This document shows positions 36,465-45,340 of a DNA stretch of 64,000 nucleotides, piece after piece. The notes beneath the pieces were generated by a model. That model was given only the letters and a program-made list of their open reading frames with translations. It did not search any database and was not told the origin of the DNA. A program made the translations under genes and the position numbers. Source of the DNA: JBJMLO01 sp045805265 (GTDB taxonomy: Bacteria; Actinomycetota; UBA4738; JACQTL01); assembly GCA_045805265.1 (NCBI GenBank), contig JBJMLO010000008.1, forward strand, positions 62,001 to 126,000, read 5' to 3'. How positions within the stretch are numbered: position 1 is the first letter of the stretch; each line of letters starts with the position of its first letter.

Positions 36465-37229
36465 GTGTCGCTCCAGCCTATGCAGGACGGCAGACAAACG
36501 CTGGTCGCCGAGGCATTCGACCGGCAGGGCAACACGAGCATGGACATCATTAACGTGGTCGTCGACACCACGGCCCCGGTGCCCAGAACGGCCAGCGGAT
36601 CCTTGGTCAGAGGGGTCGTCAGCGGCACGGGCGTGGCCGTCTTCCTCTACTACCGAGCCGAGGAGACGAGGCCAGACCACTACAACCTGTGGCAGACAGT
36701 CGACGGGGGCGTCCCCGCGAAGGTCGACACCACAAAGGGGGGGTGGGACCTGGTTCGGCTCCGCCCCGGTCACCTGTACGGTCACCGCACGAAGGCCTTC
36801 GACCGTGCCGGGAACTCGGCCTGGTCGGAGGAATCGCACCGAAGGATCCGCCTGAGCCCAGAGACGGCCCTGTCAATATCCGGGAAGTGGCGCCGACTGG
36901 TCGACGAAGACGCTCTCGGCGACCACGTCCTCCGGTCTTCCGACCCGGGCGCTCGAGCGTCGTTCAATCTGCAGGCCGATCAGGTCGGTCTCGTCGTCAC
37001 CACGGGGCCCGCCGCCGGGAAGATCCGAGCCTGGGTCGCCGGATGGGACCCGGCGATCATCGACTTGTACAGCCGTCACCCCCTCCGTCGCAGGATCTTC
37101 CCCGTGCCCTATCTGGACCGGTCCCCGCTCGTTCACATCGAGGTGCTCGGCTCGAAGAACCCGTTGTCGACCGGCCATCGGGTGGACATCGACGGAATCG
37201 TGTCGCTCGCGGAGCGCCTCCCGAGCTGA
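36465..37229 (+). CDS. Extracellular-type beta-sandwich protein, probably a 5'-truncated remnant
   Basis: 254 residues from GTG 36465. The start 'DGRQTLVAEAFDRQGNTSMD' with 'INVVVDTTAPVP' reads as the second half of an Ig-like domain, and a fibronectin-like segment follows ('RPGHLYGHRTKAFDRAGNSA'). No signal peptide is visible, and an in-frame stop lies 36 bases upstream. The beginning of a larger secreted protein therefore seems lost. Repeat-like sequence (36395-36425) lies just in front. C-terminal part 'VHIEVLGSKNPLSTGHRVDI' is of unknown type. Confidence 0.5.
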   Translation: MSLQPMQDGRQTLVAEAFDRQGNTSMDIINVVVDTTAPVPRTASGSLVRGVVSGTGVAVFLYYRAEETRPDHYNLWQTVDGGVPAKVDTTKGGWDLVRLRPGHLYGHRTKAFDRAGNSAWSEESHRRIRLSPETALSISGKWRRLVDEDALGDHVLRSSDPGARASFNLQADQVGLVVTTGPAAGKIRAWVAGWDPAIIDLYSRHPLRRRIFPVPYLDRSPLVHIEVLGSKNPLSTGHRVDIDGIVSLAERLPS

Positions 37230-37605
37230 CGGCTCGACGCTGAGCCGAAACCATCTGGCGCCGAACGCTGTGCTTCCGCGCCTTTTCCCTGCTGGTCGTC
37301 GAGCGAAGAGGCCCGAGTTCGTTGGGCTTCAGGGCCGGGGTGGCAGCATCCGGCAGGAGCTGTCGGAGGTAGAGCTGAGCGCCGCACGCGGCGAAGAGCT
37401 CGCGGGCGTGCGCTCGGTTGGCGTCGGGTTCTTCCCCGAAATCGGCGAGATCGAGAAGGCACCTGCCCTCGTCGATCGCACGCGTGAGCTCTGAGAAACG
37501 GTCGACGGCGGAAGGCCCGGGCGATGTATAGACGCCGGAACTGTGGCTCCTGCAAGGGCCCGAGCCACCGAGGGCGTTCGGGTGCGGACACCGGGTCAGG
37601 AGCGC
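37230..37605. other. Intergenic mosaic: repeat fragment and gene scraps
   Basis: Positions 37262-37335 match the 3' part of the dispersed repeat described at 54141 (GCCGAACGCTGTGC ... GAGTTCGTTGGGCTTC). On the minus strand, about 37330-37495 encodes 'LTRAIDEGRCLLDLADFGEE' with 'ARELFAACGAQLYLRQLLP', like the tail of an ATPase/TPR regulator. About 37505-37560 encodes 'PLQEPQFRRLYIARA', like the start of an MFS transporter. None is an intact gene. Confidence 0.4.
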
Positions 37606-38511
37606 TCACCGGTCGGAGCGGGAGGCGAGGAGTCGCTCGAGCCGGTCGCGGGCCCCCTCCCGGGAATCGGGGTCGTGCACGGCCATGCCGAGCCCCCACA
37701 CAACCGTCTCGAGCTCCCGGATCCGCTGGAATGGATCCAGCACGCCTCTCGGCACGACCGGTTCCCCCAGCATCGATGCGTAGCACGCGAGCGCCGCGTC
37801 GGCATCACGGACCTTGCTCGCGAGGACGGCGAGATCGAACTCGCGGGGCCCGAACCCGGTCTCCTCCATGTCGATCCAACGCCAGCCTTCCGGCGTCGGC
37901 AATAGGTTCCACGGGTGCGCGTCTCCGTGGAGGACCCCGTCGGTTCCCTGCACACCGGACAATTCCGACGACAGCTGCTCGTGCCGAGCCCGCAGCGCCC
38001 GGATGGTCGGCGGGTCGACGAGCCCCTCTCGTTCCAGCGCCGATAGCCCATTCTCGATCTGGGCGTGCACGGGCAGTCGATCGGGAAGCTCCGTGCGCGG
38101 GAAGTCGCCGAGCGACAGATGCAACCGCGCCAGCGCCTCGCCCACCTCGGCCTCCGAAGCCAGGTCTTCGCCCGCCCTCACGTAGGTCCATAGCGTCAGG
38201 CAGTAGCCATCGGCCACGTGCGGCCCCGGGTCCGCCAGCGGCGTGGGCGGCACGACGGGCCCGCCATTCTCGGCAGCGTGCGTGGCCACCGCGACCTCCC
38301 TCGCCAGCCACGCGGCCGGATCCGGTCTCGACCAGGCGATCCGCGTGGCCACCCGGGCGACGACCGGAGCGGGAGCCAGATGCACCAGGAGGTTCTGTTC
38401 GTTCGATAGGACCCGAGGCCTGAGGACCTGGATCCCCTGTTCCCGGGCGACCGCGAGGGCGGCGTGCAGGGCGTCTCGAGCAAGCGGGTCGAGCGGTTGA
38501 TCAGCGGCCAA
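37606..38511 (-). CDS. Phosphotransferase enzyme family protein (APH-like)
   Basis: 301 residues. The kinase loop 'GVLHGDAHPWNLLPTPEGWR' and metal loop 'WIDMEETGFGPREFDLAVLA' are intact, and the N lobe has 'NLLVHLAPAPVVARVATRIA'. TTG 38511 is preceded by GAGGAG with 7 bases between. Members phosphorylate aminoglycosides, choline, maltose or unknown metabolites. It is a different type from the frameshifted APH at 0.9-1.8 kb. No operon partner. Confidence 0.82.
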   Translation of the reverse strand: MAADQPLDPLARDALHAALAVAREQGIQVLRPRVLSNEQNLLVHLAPAPVVARVATRIAWSRPDPAAWLAREVAVATHAAENGGPVVPPTPLADPGPHVADGYCLTLWTYVRAGEDLASEAEVGEALARLHLSLGDFPRTELPDRLPVHAQIENGLSALEREGLVDPPTIRALRARHEQLSSELSGVQGTDGVLHGDAHPWNLLPTPEGWRWIDMEETGFGPREFDLAVLASKVRDADAALACYASMLGEPVVPRGVLDPFQRIRELETVVWGLGMAVHDPDSREGARDRLERLLASRSDR

Positions 38512-38632
38512 AGCGCGCTCCTCGTGTTCTCGCCGGTGCGATCTTTGCGTCGCGAGGACAATCGTCCCAGACCGAAACGACCGCGCGGGTCCGACGTCTC
38601 AAGAGCCAGAGGCGGCTGGCTGTTCACTCGAC

Positions 38633-38840
38633 GTGGTGATCCGGGGCGGCGAGCGAATGCTCGAGCTCGCGTCCACTTGGCTGGCGTGGGACGGACGCCC
38701 GCGTGTGGCTGAGGACGGAGTGCGGCTCTACACGCCGCGCAAGGCGATCCGCCGCCACGTCGACCGCCTCGTCGACCATCTCGCCCAGATCGAAGCGCTG
38801 CTCGCGGGTCAACCTACGGAAGAGGACCGGTGGCACGCCC
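38633..38840 (+). pseudogene. DinB-like protein fragment
   Basis: The frame reads 'LELASTWLAWDGRPRVAEDG' then 'TPRKAIRRHVDRLVDHLAQI' and 'EALLAGQPTEEDRWHARS', which resembles the C-terminal half of small DinB-type proteins. It then runs on into the start of the next gene in a different frame. No start or first half is visible in the 318-base gap after the phosphotransferase. Identification from a short pattern only. Confidence 0.35.
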
Positions 38841-39430
38841 GCAGCGCGGCAAGGAGTACGCGTTGCGGCTCGAACAGATCGAGATCCCCCGGCCCGGAGC
38901 GGGTGAGGCGCTGGTGCGTGTGCATGCCGCGGCCATCACCCGCGACGAGCTGGAGTGGTCCCTCGACCGACTTCCCGCGATCCCGTCCTACGAGCTCTCC
39001 GGAGTGGTCGTCGAGGTCATCGACGGACACGGTCTCGTGTCCGTCGGGGACAACGTGTACGCGCTCGCTCCGTTCGACCGTGACGGCGCCGCGGCCGACT
39101 ACGCCGTCGTCCCGGCGAACGCGTTGGCGCCGAAGCCGCGCGCGCTCGGCCACGTGGAAGCCGCGGCCCTGCCCCTGACCGCGCTCAGCGCCTGGCAGGG
39201 GCTCGTCGTGCACGGCCGGCTCCAGGCCGGTCATCGTGTGCTCATCCACGGCCCGGGCGGCGGCGTTAGTCACCCGGTGGTTCAGATCGCCCGCCACCGC
39301 GGCGGTACGTGATCGGCACGGTGTCACCCACCACAGCGGGCCTGGCGCACGATGGTGCTGGGCGTCCGGAGTTCCTCCGGCCACTCCGCCGCGGTCATCC
39401 TCTAACCATCACTACGAGGTTCGTGGGTGA
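38830..39430 (+). pseudogene. Quinone oxidoreductase-like MDR protein, frameshifted and truncated
   Basis: From GTG 38830 the frame gives the GroES-like half of a medium-chain reductase ('GAGEALVRVHAAAITRDELE', 'AALPLTALSAWQGLVVHG') and the start of the Rossmann fold ('HRVLIHGPGGGVSHPVVQIA'). The usual Ala-Gly-Gly-Val-Gly is altered to Pro-Gly-Gly-Gly-Val. A stop at 39310 follows 'RHRGGT'. One inserted base there would continue to 'VIGTVSPTTAG', so a frameshift is present. The remaining ~150 residues are absent. Clearly non-functional. Confidence 0.75.
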
Positions 39431-39464
39431 GCTACTTGGGCCTGGACCTCACCGGGGAGCAGGG

Positions 39465-39501
39465 TGGACTCGCAGATACGTTATGGACTAATCTTTGCTT
39501 C
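39465..39501 (+). promoter_or_regulatory. Promoter of the MocR operon, probably leaderless
   Basis: TGGACT (39465-39470) and TAATCT (39489-39494) are separated by 18 bases. The -10 ends 7 bases before GTG 39502, so transcription likely starts at or next to the start codon. No ribosome-binding site is visible. MocR proteins usually bind their own promoter. Confidence 0.5.
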
Positions 39502-40809
39502 GTGCCTGATCGTTTGCGGGTCATCGGGCGGACCGCCGCCGACATCGCCGGAAGCGTCGAGGGAGCCATCCGACGGGGCGAGCTCCGGGCCGGCGACCGC
39601 CTGCCTCCGATCCGCGTCCTCGCGGCCGAGCTCGAGGCTGGTCACGTCACCGTTGCGGCCGCGTACCGGCGCCTGCGCGAGCGGGGACTGGTGATCGGAG
39701 CTGGCCGGGCCGGCACCCGGGTCGCCGCCCAGCCCCCACTGCCGGTCGGGGGTGTGGTCTCGGTGCCGCCGGGGGTCCGCGACCTCGCGACCGGCAACCC
39801 CGACCCGGCGCTGCTCCCCGATCTCCCCCGGATCGAGCCCGAGCAGATCCTCTACGGCGCCGTGCCCGTGGACGCCGAGCTTCGCGAACAGGCCGCGGCG
39901 GCCTTCTCGGCCGACGGTATCCCTACCGACCATCTCGCGGTCGTCAGCGGGGCGCTCGACGGCATGGAGCGGATCCTCGCAGCCGAGCTGCGCCCCGGAG
40001 ACCGGGTGGCGGTCGAGGACCCCACCTTCGCCCGCGTCCTGGACCTGGTCGCCGCGCTCGGCCTCCGGGTCGAGCCGGTCGCGATCGACCAGGCCGGCCT
40101 TCGACCAGACGCGCTCCGGCCCGCCCTCCTGGCGAAGATGGACGCACTGGTCGTGACCCCCAGGGCGCAGAACCCGAGCGGCGCCGCCATCGACGAGGAA
40201 CGCGCCGCCGCCCTTCGCGCCGTCCTTGCCGGCCATCCCGACCTCCTGGTGATCGAGGACGACCACGCCGCCCTCGTGGCCGGGGCGCCGGCGCACACGC
40301 TCTGCGCCGGGCGGGCGAGGTGGGCCGTGGTGCGGTCCTTCGCCAAGGGCCTCGGGCCGGACCTCCGGGTGGCCGCCGTGGCCGGCGACGAGGCTACCGT
40401 GGCCCGAGTCGAGGGCCGGCAGCGACTCGGCATCGGCTGGGTCAGCCACAGCCTGCAACGGACTGTGGCGGCCATGCTCGCCGCCCCGAAGACGAGCGCA
40501 CGCCTGGCGAACGCCGAGCGCGCCTACGCCGAGCGGCGGACAGCCCTGGTCGAGGCGCTCGCCGATCGAGGGATCGACTCCTGGGGGCATTCGGGCCTCA
40601 ACGTCTGGGTTCCGGTGGAGGAGGAGGCGTGGGTCGTGACATCGATGCTCGCCGCCGGCTATGCGGTCGCCGCCGGCGAACGCTTCCGGCTGGGCAGCCC
40701 CGCGGGGGTCCGCGTCACAACCGCGGCTCTCCACCCCGACGAGGCCCCGGCCCTCGCAGAGGCGCTGGCCCGTGCCGTGAAGACACGAGGCCGGACCTTC
40801 AGCGCATGA
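39502..40809 (+). CDS. MocR/PdxR-type regulator (GntR helix-turn-helix fused to PLP aminotransferase domain)
   Basis: 435 residues. The GntR winged helix is 'DIAGSVEGAIRRGELRAGDR' with 'LPPIRVLAAELEAGHVTVAA'. The aminotransferase fold has 'VEDPTFARVLDLVAALGLRV', 'VTPRAQNPSGAAIDEERAAA' and the PLP Lys in 'VRSFAKGLGPDLRVAAVAGD'. Such proteins sense PLP or an amino compound and control B6 or amino-acid genes. The next gene, a pyridoxamine-phosphate-oxidase-like protein, overlaps its stop by 4 bases, so a link to B6 metabolism is plausible. Confidence 0.9.
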   Translation: MPDRLRVIGRTAADIAGSVEGAIRRGELRAGDRLPPIRVLAAELEAGHVTVAAAYRRLRERGLVIGAGRAGTRVAAQPPLPVGGVVSVPPGVRDLATGNPDPALLPDLPRIEPEQILYGAVPVDAELREQAAAAFSADGIPTDHLAVVSGALDGMERILAAELRPGDRVAVEDPTFARVLDLVAALGLRVEPVAIDQAGLRPDALRPALLAKMDALVVTPRAQNPSGAAIDEERAAALRAVLAGHPDLLVIEDDHAALVAGAPAHTLCAGRARWAVVRSFAKGLGPDLRVAAVAGDEATVARVEGRQRLGIGWVSHSLQRTVAAMLAAPKTSARLANAERAYAERRTALVEALADRGIDSWGHSGLNVWVPVEEEAWVVTSMLAAGYAVAAGERFRLGSPAGVRVTTAALHPDEAPALAEALARAVKTRGRTFSA

Positions 40810-41486
40810 GCGCCGACCGGCCCCCCACGCCACGGGTCCGCGTCAAGCGGCTCCCCGACCGCGCCCGCTACGGGCGGGACGTGATCGCGGACATCCTCGA
40901 CGAGGCCCTCGTGTGCCACGTCGGGTTCGTCGTCGACGGCCAGCCCTACGTGATCCCCACGATCCACGCCCGAGACGGCGACCGCCTGTACGTCCACGGC
41001 TCCGCGGCCAGCAGGATGCTCCGCCGCCTGAAGGGCGGCGTCGCCGTGTGCGTGACGGCCACGATCGTGGACGGGCTGGTGCTGGCCCGCTCCGCGTTCC
41101 ATCACTCGATCAACTATCGGTCGGTCGTCGTCCTCGGGCACGCGCGCATCGTCGACGACGCCGCGGGGAAGCTGCGAGCGCTGCAGGCCATCGTCGACCA
41201 TGTCGCCCCCGGCCGGTGGAGCGAGGTCCGGGGCCCGAACGAGTCCGAGCTCCGGCAGACCACGGTCCTCGCCGTGGGGCTCGACGAGGCTTCCGCGAAA
41301 ATCCGGTCCGGCCCACCAAAGGAGGAGGAGGATGACCTGGCACTGCCGGTGTGGGCGGGTGAGCTGCCGCTCCGGCTGGTCGCTCTCGACCCCCTGGACG
41401 ACCCGCACCTGCTGCCCGGCGTCGGCCGACCGCCATGGCTCGGCGATTACCGGCGCGGACCTCGCCGCGGGACGAGCGTGGCGTGA
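40806..41486 (+). CDS. Pyridoxamine 5'-phosphate oxidase family flavin-binding protein
   Basis: 226 residues. The split beta-barrel pattern is 'EALVCHVGFVVDGQPYVIPT', 'DRLYVHGSAASRMLRRLKGG' and 'AFHHSINYRSVVVLGHARIV'. It belongs to the FMN/F420-binding group rather than true PdxH: the C-terminal PdxH substrate residues are not seen. ATG 40806 overlaps the MocR stop, and its own stop overlaps the next GTG. Possible roles are a B6 vitamer oxidase or a general flavin reductase. Confidence 0.85.
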   Translation: MSADRPPTPRVRVKRLPDRARYGRDVIADILDEALVCHVGFVVDGQPYVIPTIHARDGDRLYVHGSAASRMLRRLKGGVAVCVTATIVDGLVLARSAFHHSINYRSVVVLGHARIVDDAAGKLRALQAIVDHVAPGRWSEVRGPNESELRQTTVLAVGLDEASAKIRSGPPKEEEDDLALPVWAGELPLRLVALDPLDDPHLLPGVGRPPWLGDYRRGPRRGTSVA

Positions 41487-43174
41487 CCTCGGTCGCCGTC
41501 GTCGGCCTGGGCGCGATGGGGAGCCGCATCGCGGCCCGGCTCGTCGACGTGGGGCACGAGGTGCTCGTGTGGAACCGCACGGCGGAGCGGGCAGCCCCCC
41601 TGGTGGAGACCGGCGCGGTCCATGTGGCCACGCCGGCCGACGCCGCGCGCCGGGCGGAGGTCGTTCTGACCATGGTGGCGGACCAGCCAGCGCTCGCGGC
41701 CGTCACGGAAGGACCGGCCGGCGTCGCCGCGGGAGCCCGCCCGTCGTCGATCGTGGTCGAGATGTCGACGGTGGGCCCGGACGCGGTGGCTCGCCTGGCG
41801 TCCCTGCTTCCGGCCGGCGTGGCTCTGGTCGATGCGCCCGTCCTGGGCAGCGTCACCGAGGCCGAGTCGGGAATGCTCACGCTCTTCGTCGGCGGTCCAG
41901 CGGCGATCGTCGAACGGGTCGGACCGCTGCTGACGGCCCTGGGCACCCCGATGCACGTCGGTCCGCTCGGCACCGGCGCGGCGGCGAAGCTCGTGGCCAA
42001 CTCGACGCTGTTCGGCACGCTGGGGACGCTGGGGGAGGCCGTCGCGCTGGCAAGGGGCCTGGGGCTCTCCCCGGAGGCCACGTTCGGCGTCCTCGCCGCG
42101 ACCCCGCTCGCCGCCCAGGCGGAGCGGCGGCGGCCCGCCATCGAGACGGGCGAGTTCCCGCCGCGCTTCCCGCTGGACCTGGCCCGGAAGGACGCCCGCC
42201 TGATCCACGACGCGGCCCGCGCCGCCGGCGTCGAGCTGCGGCTGGCGAGCGCCGCCGAGACCTGGCTCGCACAGGCGCAGCAGGCCGGACTCGGATCGAA
42301 GGACTACACCGCGATGCTGTCCACGATCATGGGCCCGCCACCGGACCCGCCGCGCCCACCGTCCGCACGCCGGGGGCCTGGTGACCACGACGGCCTGATC
42401 GTCGATCTGGACGGCGTGGTGTGGCGGGGCCCGGATCCCATCGACGGCGCGGTCGAGGCCATCGCCACGGTCCGCGCGATGGGCGTTCGCGTCATGTTTC
42501 TCACGAACGAGCCGGGCAGTTCGCGCAGCGCCGTCGCCGAGCGGCTGACCGGGATGGGAGTCCCCGCCACGGCCGACGACGTCGTGACGTCCGGCGCCGC
42601 GACGGCCCGCGTCGTGGGCGCGCTGGAGGGCCTGCCCGCTCGCGCGGCCCTGGTCGTCGGGCCGCCCGCCCTGCGCGAGGAGATCGCAGGTGCCGGGTTC
42701 CGGCTCGTCTCCCCCGAGGATGCCCTGCAGGCGTCGGTCGTCGTGGTCGGCGGCCATCCGGGGTTCGGCTATGCGGAGCTGGCGGCGGCGACCTCGGCCC
42801 TTCGGCACGGGGCCCGGCTGTTCGCCGCCGGTCGCGACGCCGTGTTCCCCACGCACGAGGGCCCGAGGCCGGGAACCGGCGCGATCCTCGCCGCGGTGGA
42901 GACCGCGGGCGGCGTGCCGGCGGTCGTGGTCGGCAAACCCGAGCCCATCGTCTTCGAGATCGCCCGCGAGTCACTCCCCGGCTGCGAACGCGTCGCCGTG
43001 GTCGGCGACCACCTTGTCTCCGACATCGAGGGAGCGCGACGGGCCGGGCTCGGTGCGATCCTCGTCCTGACCGGAACGACCGGCCGGGCCGAGCTCGAAC
43101 GGGCGACGATCCGGCCGGACCTCGTGCTGGACAGCCTGGCGGACCTGCCCGCGGCGATGGCGGCGAGCCGGTGA
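41483..43174 (+). CDS. Fusion of beta-hydroxyacid dehydrogenase and HAD-IIA phosphatase
   Basis: 563 residues in one uninterrupted frame. Residues 1 to about 285 form an NAD-dependent beta-hydroxyacid dehydrogenase: 'VAVVGLGAMGSRIAARLVDV' (cofactor), 'VDAPVLGSVTEAESGMLTLF' and 'LGTGAAAKLVANSTLFG' with the catalytic Lys. After a Pro/Arg-rich linker (MGPPPDPPRPPSARR) comes a NagD-like HAD-IIA phosphatase with 'LIVDLDGVVWRG', 'MFLTNEPGSSRSAVAERL' and 'VVGDHLVSDIEGARRAGLGA'. I do not recall this pairing as standard. Start and stop are both coupled to the neighbours by GTGA. Confidence 0.85.
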   Translation: MTSVAVVGLGAMGSRIAARLVDVGHEVLVWNRTAERAAPLVETGAVHVATPADAARRAEVVLTMVADQPALAAVTEGPAGVAAGARPSSIVVEMSTVGPDAVARLASLLPAGVALVDAPVLGSVTEAESGMLTLFVGGPAAIVERVGPLLTALGTPMHVGPLGTGAAAKLVANSTLFGTLGTLGEAVALARGLGLSPEATFGVLAATPLAAQAERRRPAIETGEFPPRFPLDLARKDARLIHDAARAAGVELRLASAAETWLAQAQQAGLGSKDYTAMLSTIMGPPPDPPRPPSARRGPGDHDGLIVDLDGVVWRGPDPIDGAVEAIATVRAMGVRVMFLTNEPGSSRSAVAERLTGMGVPATADDVVTSGAATARVVGALEGLPARAALVVGPPALREEIAGAGFRLVSPEDALQASVVVVGGHPGFGYAELAAATSALRHGARLFAAGRDAVFPTHEGPRPGTGAILAAVETAGGVPAVVVGKPEPIVFEIARESLPGCERVAVVGDHLVSDIEGARRAGLGAILVLTGTTGRAELERATIRPDLVLDSLADLPAAMAASR

Positions 43175-43785
43175 CGCACGACCCGACGCGGCTGCGGCCG
43201 GACCTCCCTCGGCCCGCCGACGAGGGCGCTGTCCGGCACCTTCCCGGCTCACGCGTGCCGCCGGTCTCGCTGCCGTCCACGCGAGGAGGACGTATGCGCC
43301 TGGACGTGGTCCCCGACGGGTTCGAGCGGCTCGTCCTCTACGCCTACCCGCTGACCGGGCTCCCCGGGATCGACCCTCCGCCCGGCTGGGACGACATCCC
43401 CGGCGCGCGGGGATGTACCCCGGAGGCCTGCGGCTTCCGCGACCACGCCGCCGATCTGGCCGCCGCCGGAGCGTCCATGGCGGGGCTGTCCACCCAGTCG
43501 ACCGTGTACCAGCGGGAGGCGGCGGCACGCCTGGCGCTGCCGTTCCCCCTGCTGAGCGACGCGGAGCTCGCATTGATCCGGGCCCTGCGGCTTCCCACGT
43601 TCACGGTCGACCTGCGACCCGAGCACGACGGCGGAGGGTGGCGCACGCTGCTCCGGCGTCTGACGTTCGTCGTTCGGGGCGGCCGGATCGAGCGGGTGTT
43701 CTTCCCGGTCTTCCCGCCCGACCGCCACGCCGAGGAGGTCCTGGCGTGGCTGGGGGATGCGAAGGCGGAGCGCGGCGCGCCCTGA
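43171..43785 (+). CDS. Peroxiredoxin (PrxQ/BCP-like)
   Basis: 204 residues. 'VLYAYPLTG' is the beta strand before the active site, and 'ARGCTPEACGFRDHAADLAA' carries two Cys (residues 82 and 87) spaced as in PrxQ, the first in the position of the peroxidatic Cys. 'MAGLSTQSTVYQREAAARLA' and 'PFPLLSDAELALIRALRLPT' complete the fold. It reduces peroxides with thioredoxin-type donors. Last gene of the four-gene MocR operon, coupled to the fusion gene by a 4-base overlap. Confidence 0.88.
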   Translation: MTHDPTRLRPDLPRPADEGAVRHLPGSRVPPVSLPSTRGGRMRLDVVPDGFERLVLYAYPLTGLPGIDPPPGWDDIPGARGCTPEACGFRDHAADLAAAGASMAGLSTQSTVYQREAAARLALPFPLLSDAELALIRALRLPTFTVDLRPEHDGGGWRTLLRRLTFVVRGGRIERVFFPVFPPDRHAEEVLAWLGDAKAERGAP

Positions 43786-43881
43786 TCGATCGGCTGGTCG
43801 GCAAACTCGACTTCAAGCCGCCTCGAAGTCCTACGGTGAGAAACGGGCAAGCCCAGGCGACCCTCACCCGGGAGGAGTCAC

Positions 43882-44084
43882 GATGTCCGACACCCGATTG
43901 CGCTGGCCGAAACTGCCTCGGTCTCGTCGTCGACGACCTCCAGGGCAAGCGGCGGTTCTACCGGGAGGTCCTCGGCTTCACGGAACTGGCGGCGGGCGAG
44001 GAACGCAGGCTCTGCTATGGAGCTTCGCCCTCACGCTCCCCGGGGCATACGAGGACAACTCCTGGGACGGGGCCCCAAGGGTGA
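43882..44084 (+). pseudogene. VOC (glyoxalase/bleomycin-resistance) family fragment
   Basis: A good ribosome site (GGGAGGAG) and ATG 43882 start a frame that fails after about ten codons. The next frame reads 'NCLGLVVDDLQGKRRFYREV' then 'LGFTELAAGEERRLCYG', the first half of a VOC domain. Nothing of the second half follows. This scrap fills most of the gap between the peroxiredoxin and the small membrane protein. Confidence 0.6.
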
Positions 44085-44107
44085 GCGCGGTCGTAGACAG
44101 CCTTCGA

Positions 44108-44326
44108 CTAGCCGAGTCTCTCTCCCACCCCAGACACGGTCTCTGCCGCCTCCCCCACTTCACCCACCGCCTTGTTCGCGGTCTTCACCAATGTGAACAG
44201 CCTCTTGCCGAACACCGAGCCCACGAGGACCCCGCCGACTACCAGGGCTGCCCAAACAACCCGCCCTTCAAGGGGGGGCGCCTGCTCACGACCGATCGGC
44301 AGACCTACAATCCTTCTTCGTGCCAT
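44108..44326 (-). CDS. Small single-helix membrane protein with GLPIG leader
   Basis: 72 residues from ATG 44326, with GAGAGGAG upstream. 'MARRRIVGLPIGREQ' is followed by a membrane helix 'VVWAALVVGGVLVGSVFG' and an amphipathic tail 'VKTANKAVGEVGEAAETVSG'. The leader matches that of the membrane-tethered IHF-like protein at 52.0-52.5 kb (MAKRKKILGLPIG). The two thus share a membrane-anchoring module. Function unknown. Confidence 0.65.
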   Translation of the reverse strand: MARRRIVGLPIGREQAPPLEGRVVWAALVVGGVLVGSVFGKRLFTLVKTANKAVGEVGEAAETVSGVGERLG

Positions 44327-44963
44327 GTCAGCTCCTCTCTGGGCAGCCCCCCGGAGCTGCTCTCGCTCGTTCCTGGCCCTCGCCCCCGAGTGCCCTTCTG
44401 GCCTTCGGCTGTACTTCAGCCCCGATCATGCTTGGCAAACCCTGCTGAGATAAGGACGCCGAGAGATCCAGTCTGCCTCCTCCCTCGGAGAGACAGCCGG
44501 GACTTCTAGCCGATGTTCCCGGTTGACCCGACCCGAAACCAGCTGTTGCGCGAATGCCATCCGTCGATCTGATCGGCCGGGATTGGCTCCCGCGAAGACG
44601 CTCGTCGGTCGCGGAAGCGATGAACCGGGGGGGCTTCCCGGGCCTGGCACCGGGTGGGGATGTGGCCCGAACACCCGCGGGAGGTGACGGCCCCAGACTC
44701 GCCTAACGGACCTCGTCGTTCGAGGCGCGATCCGGATCCGGCAGAAGACCGGGCTGGCGGCGGTGGCGCTGCCGGGCGGGGTGTTCCAGAATCTGCTGCT
44801 CCTCGATCGTGTCGTCCCCCGAAGAGGGGGGCCAGGTTTTCCTGTCCTCACCCATTCCCCGGCTCCCGCCGTTCGACGGCAGCATCGGCTTGGGGCAGGC
44901 TCAGTGGCCGAGCGGGCCCCAGAGGGCCGGGATTCCGGTTCCCAGCAGCGCCGCGCGGTGCGC
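44327..44963. other. 637-base gap without recognisable gene
   Basis: I find no frame here with codon use or motifs of a real protein on either strand, and no tRNA or hairpin of note. The right end is immediately downstream of the small basic protein gene. Given the pseudogenes on both sides, this is probably decayed coding DNA. Confidence 0.4.
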
Positions 44964-45188
44964 TCAGCTCTTCTTGGCGGCGGCCTTTCCGCCTTTGCGT
45001 CCTGCGGCCTTCTTCTGCGCGCTAGTGCCGCCCTGGCTCGAGGAGCTCCCGGATCCCGATTTCTTCCCTCCTCGACTCGATGATCCTGGAGAGTTGGAGA
45101 TCCTGGCGGCTCGCTGCTTGGACATGCCCTTGTCCTTTAGGGCCTCGTACTGCTTCTCGTTCTTCACGCTGGGGCGTTTTCCAGGCAT
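44964..45188 (-). CDS. Small basic Ser/Gly/Lys-rich protein (DUF7218-like)
   Basis: 74 residues: 'MPGKRPSVKNEKQYEALKDK' then 'GMSKQRAARISNSPGSSSRG' and a Lys/Gly/Ser tail ending 'KKAAGRKGGKAAAKKS'. This is a well-conserved actinobacterial small protein; I associate it with DUF7218 but know no role. The basic, disordered tail suggests nucleic-acid binding. It is followed by, and on the same strand as, a hemerythrin gene (upstream). A decayed copy of this gene pair lies at 47252-47468. Confidence 0.75.
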   Translation of the reverse strand: MPGKRPSVKNEKQYEALKDKGMSKQRAARISNSPGSSSRGGKKSGSGSSSSQGGTSAQKKAAGRKGGKAAAKKS

Positions 45189-45340
45189 CGTGCGCTCCCT
45201 TCCTCTCGTCGACTCTCAGGCTCGTCCGATCCCACGCGCTTCCCGTCGAACAGGTTCAAGCACTCTCTCGGCCCTCCATCGCGTCACGCGCCCGGTCGAT
45301 CAACGCCGCCGGAGGGCCCGCCAGCTTGTTGGTGGGCGGC
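45122..45340. repeat. Direct repeat, copy A (intact genes)
   Basis: This 219-base stretch spans the 5' end of the small basic protein gene, the intergenic region and the 3' end of the hemerythrin gene. It recurs at 47252-47468 with roughly 80-85 percent identity in the same orientation. The reading frames are intact only here. Confidence 0.75.

Noticed and set aside
42340..42400. The dehydrogenase-HAD fusion as an artefact of a lost stop codon
   Set aside because: A GTGACC at 42379-42384 looks like the usual coupled stop/start, but neither its TGA nor its GTG is in the frame of the two domains. Two indels would be needed, so a real fusion is simpler; read-level confirmation is still listed as the check.
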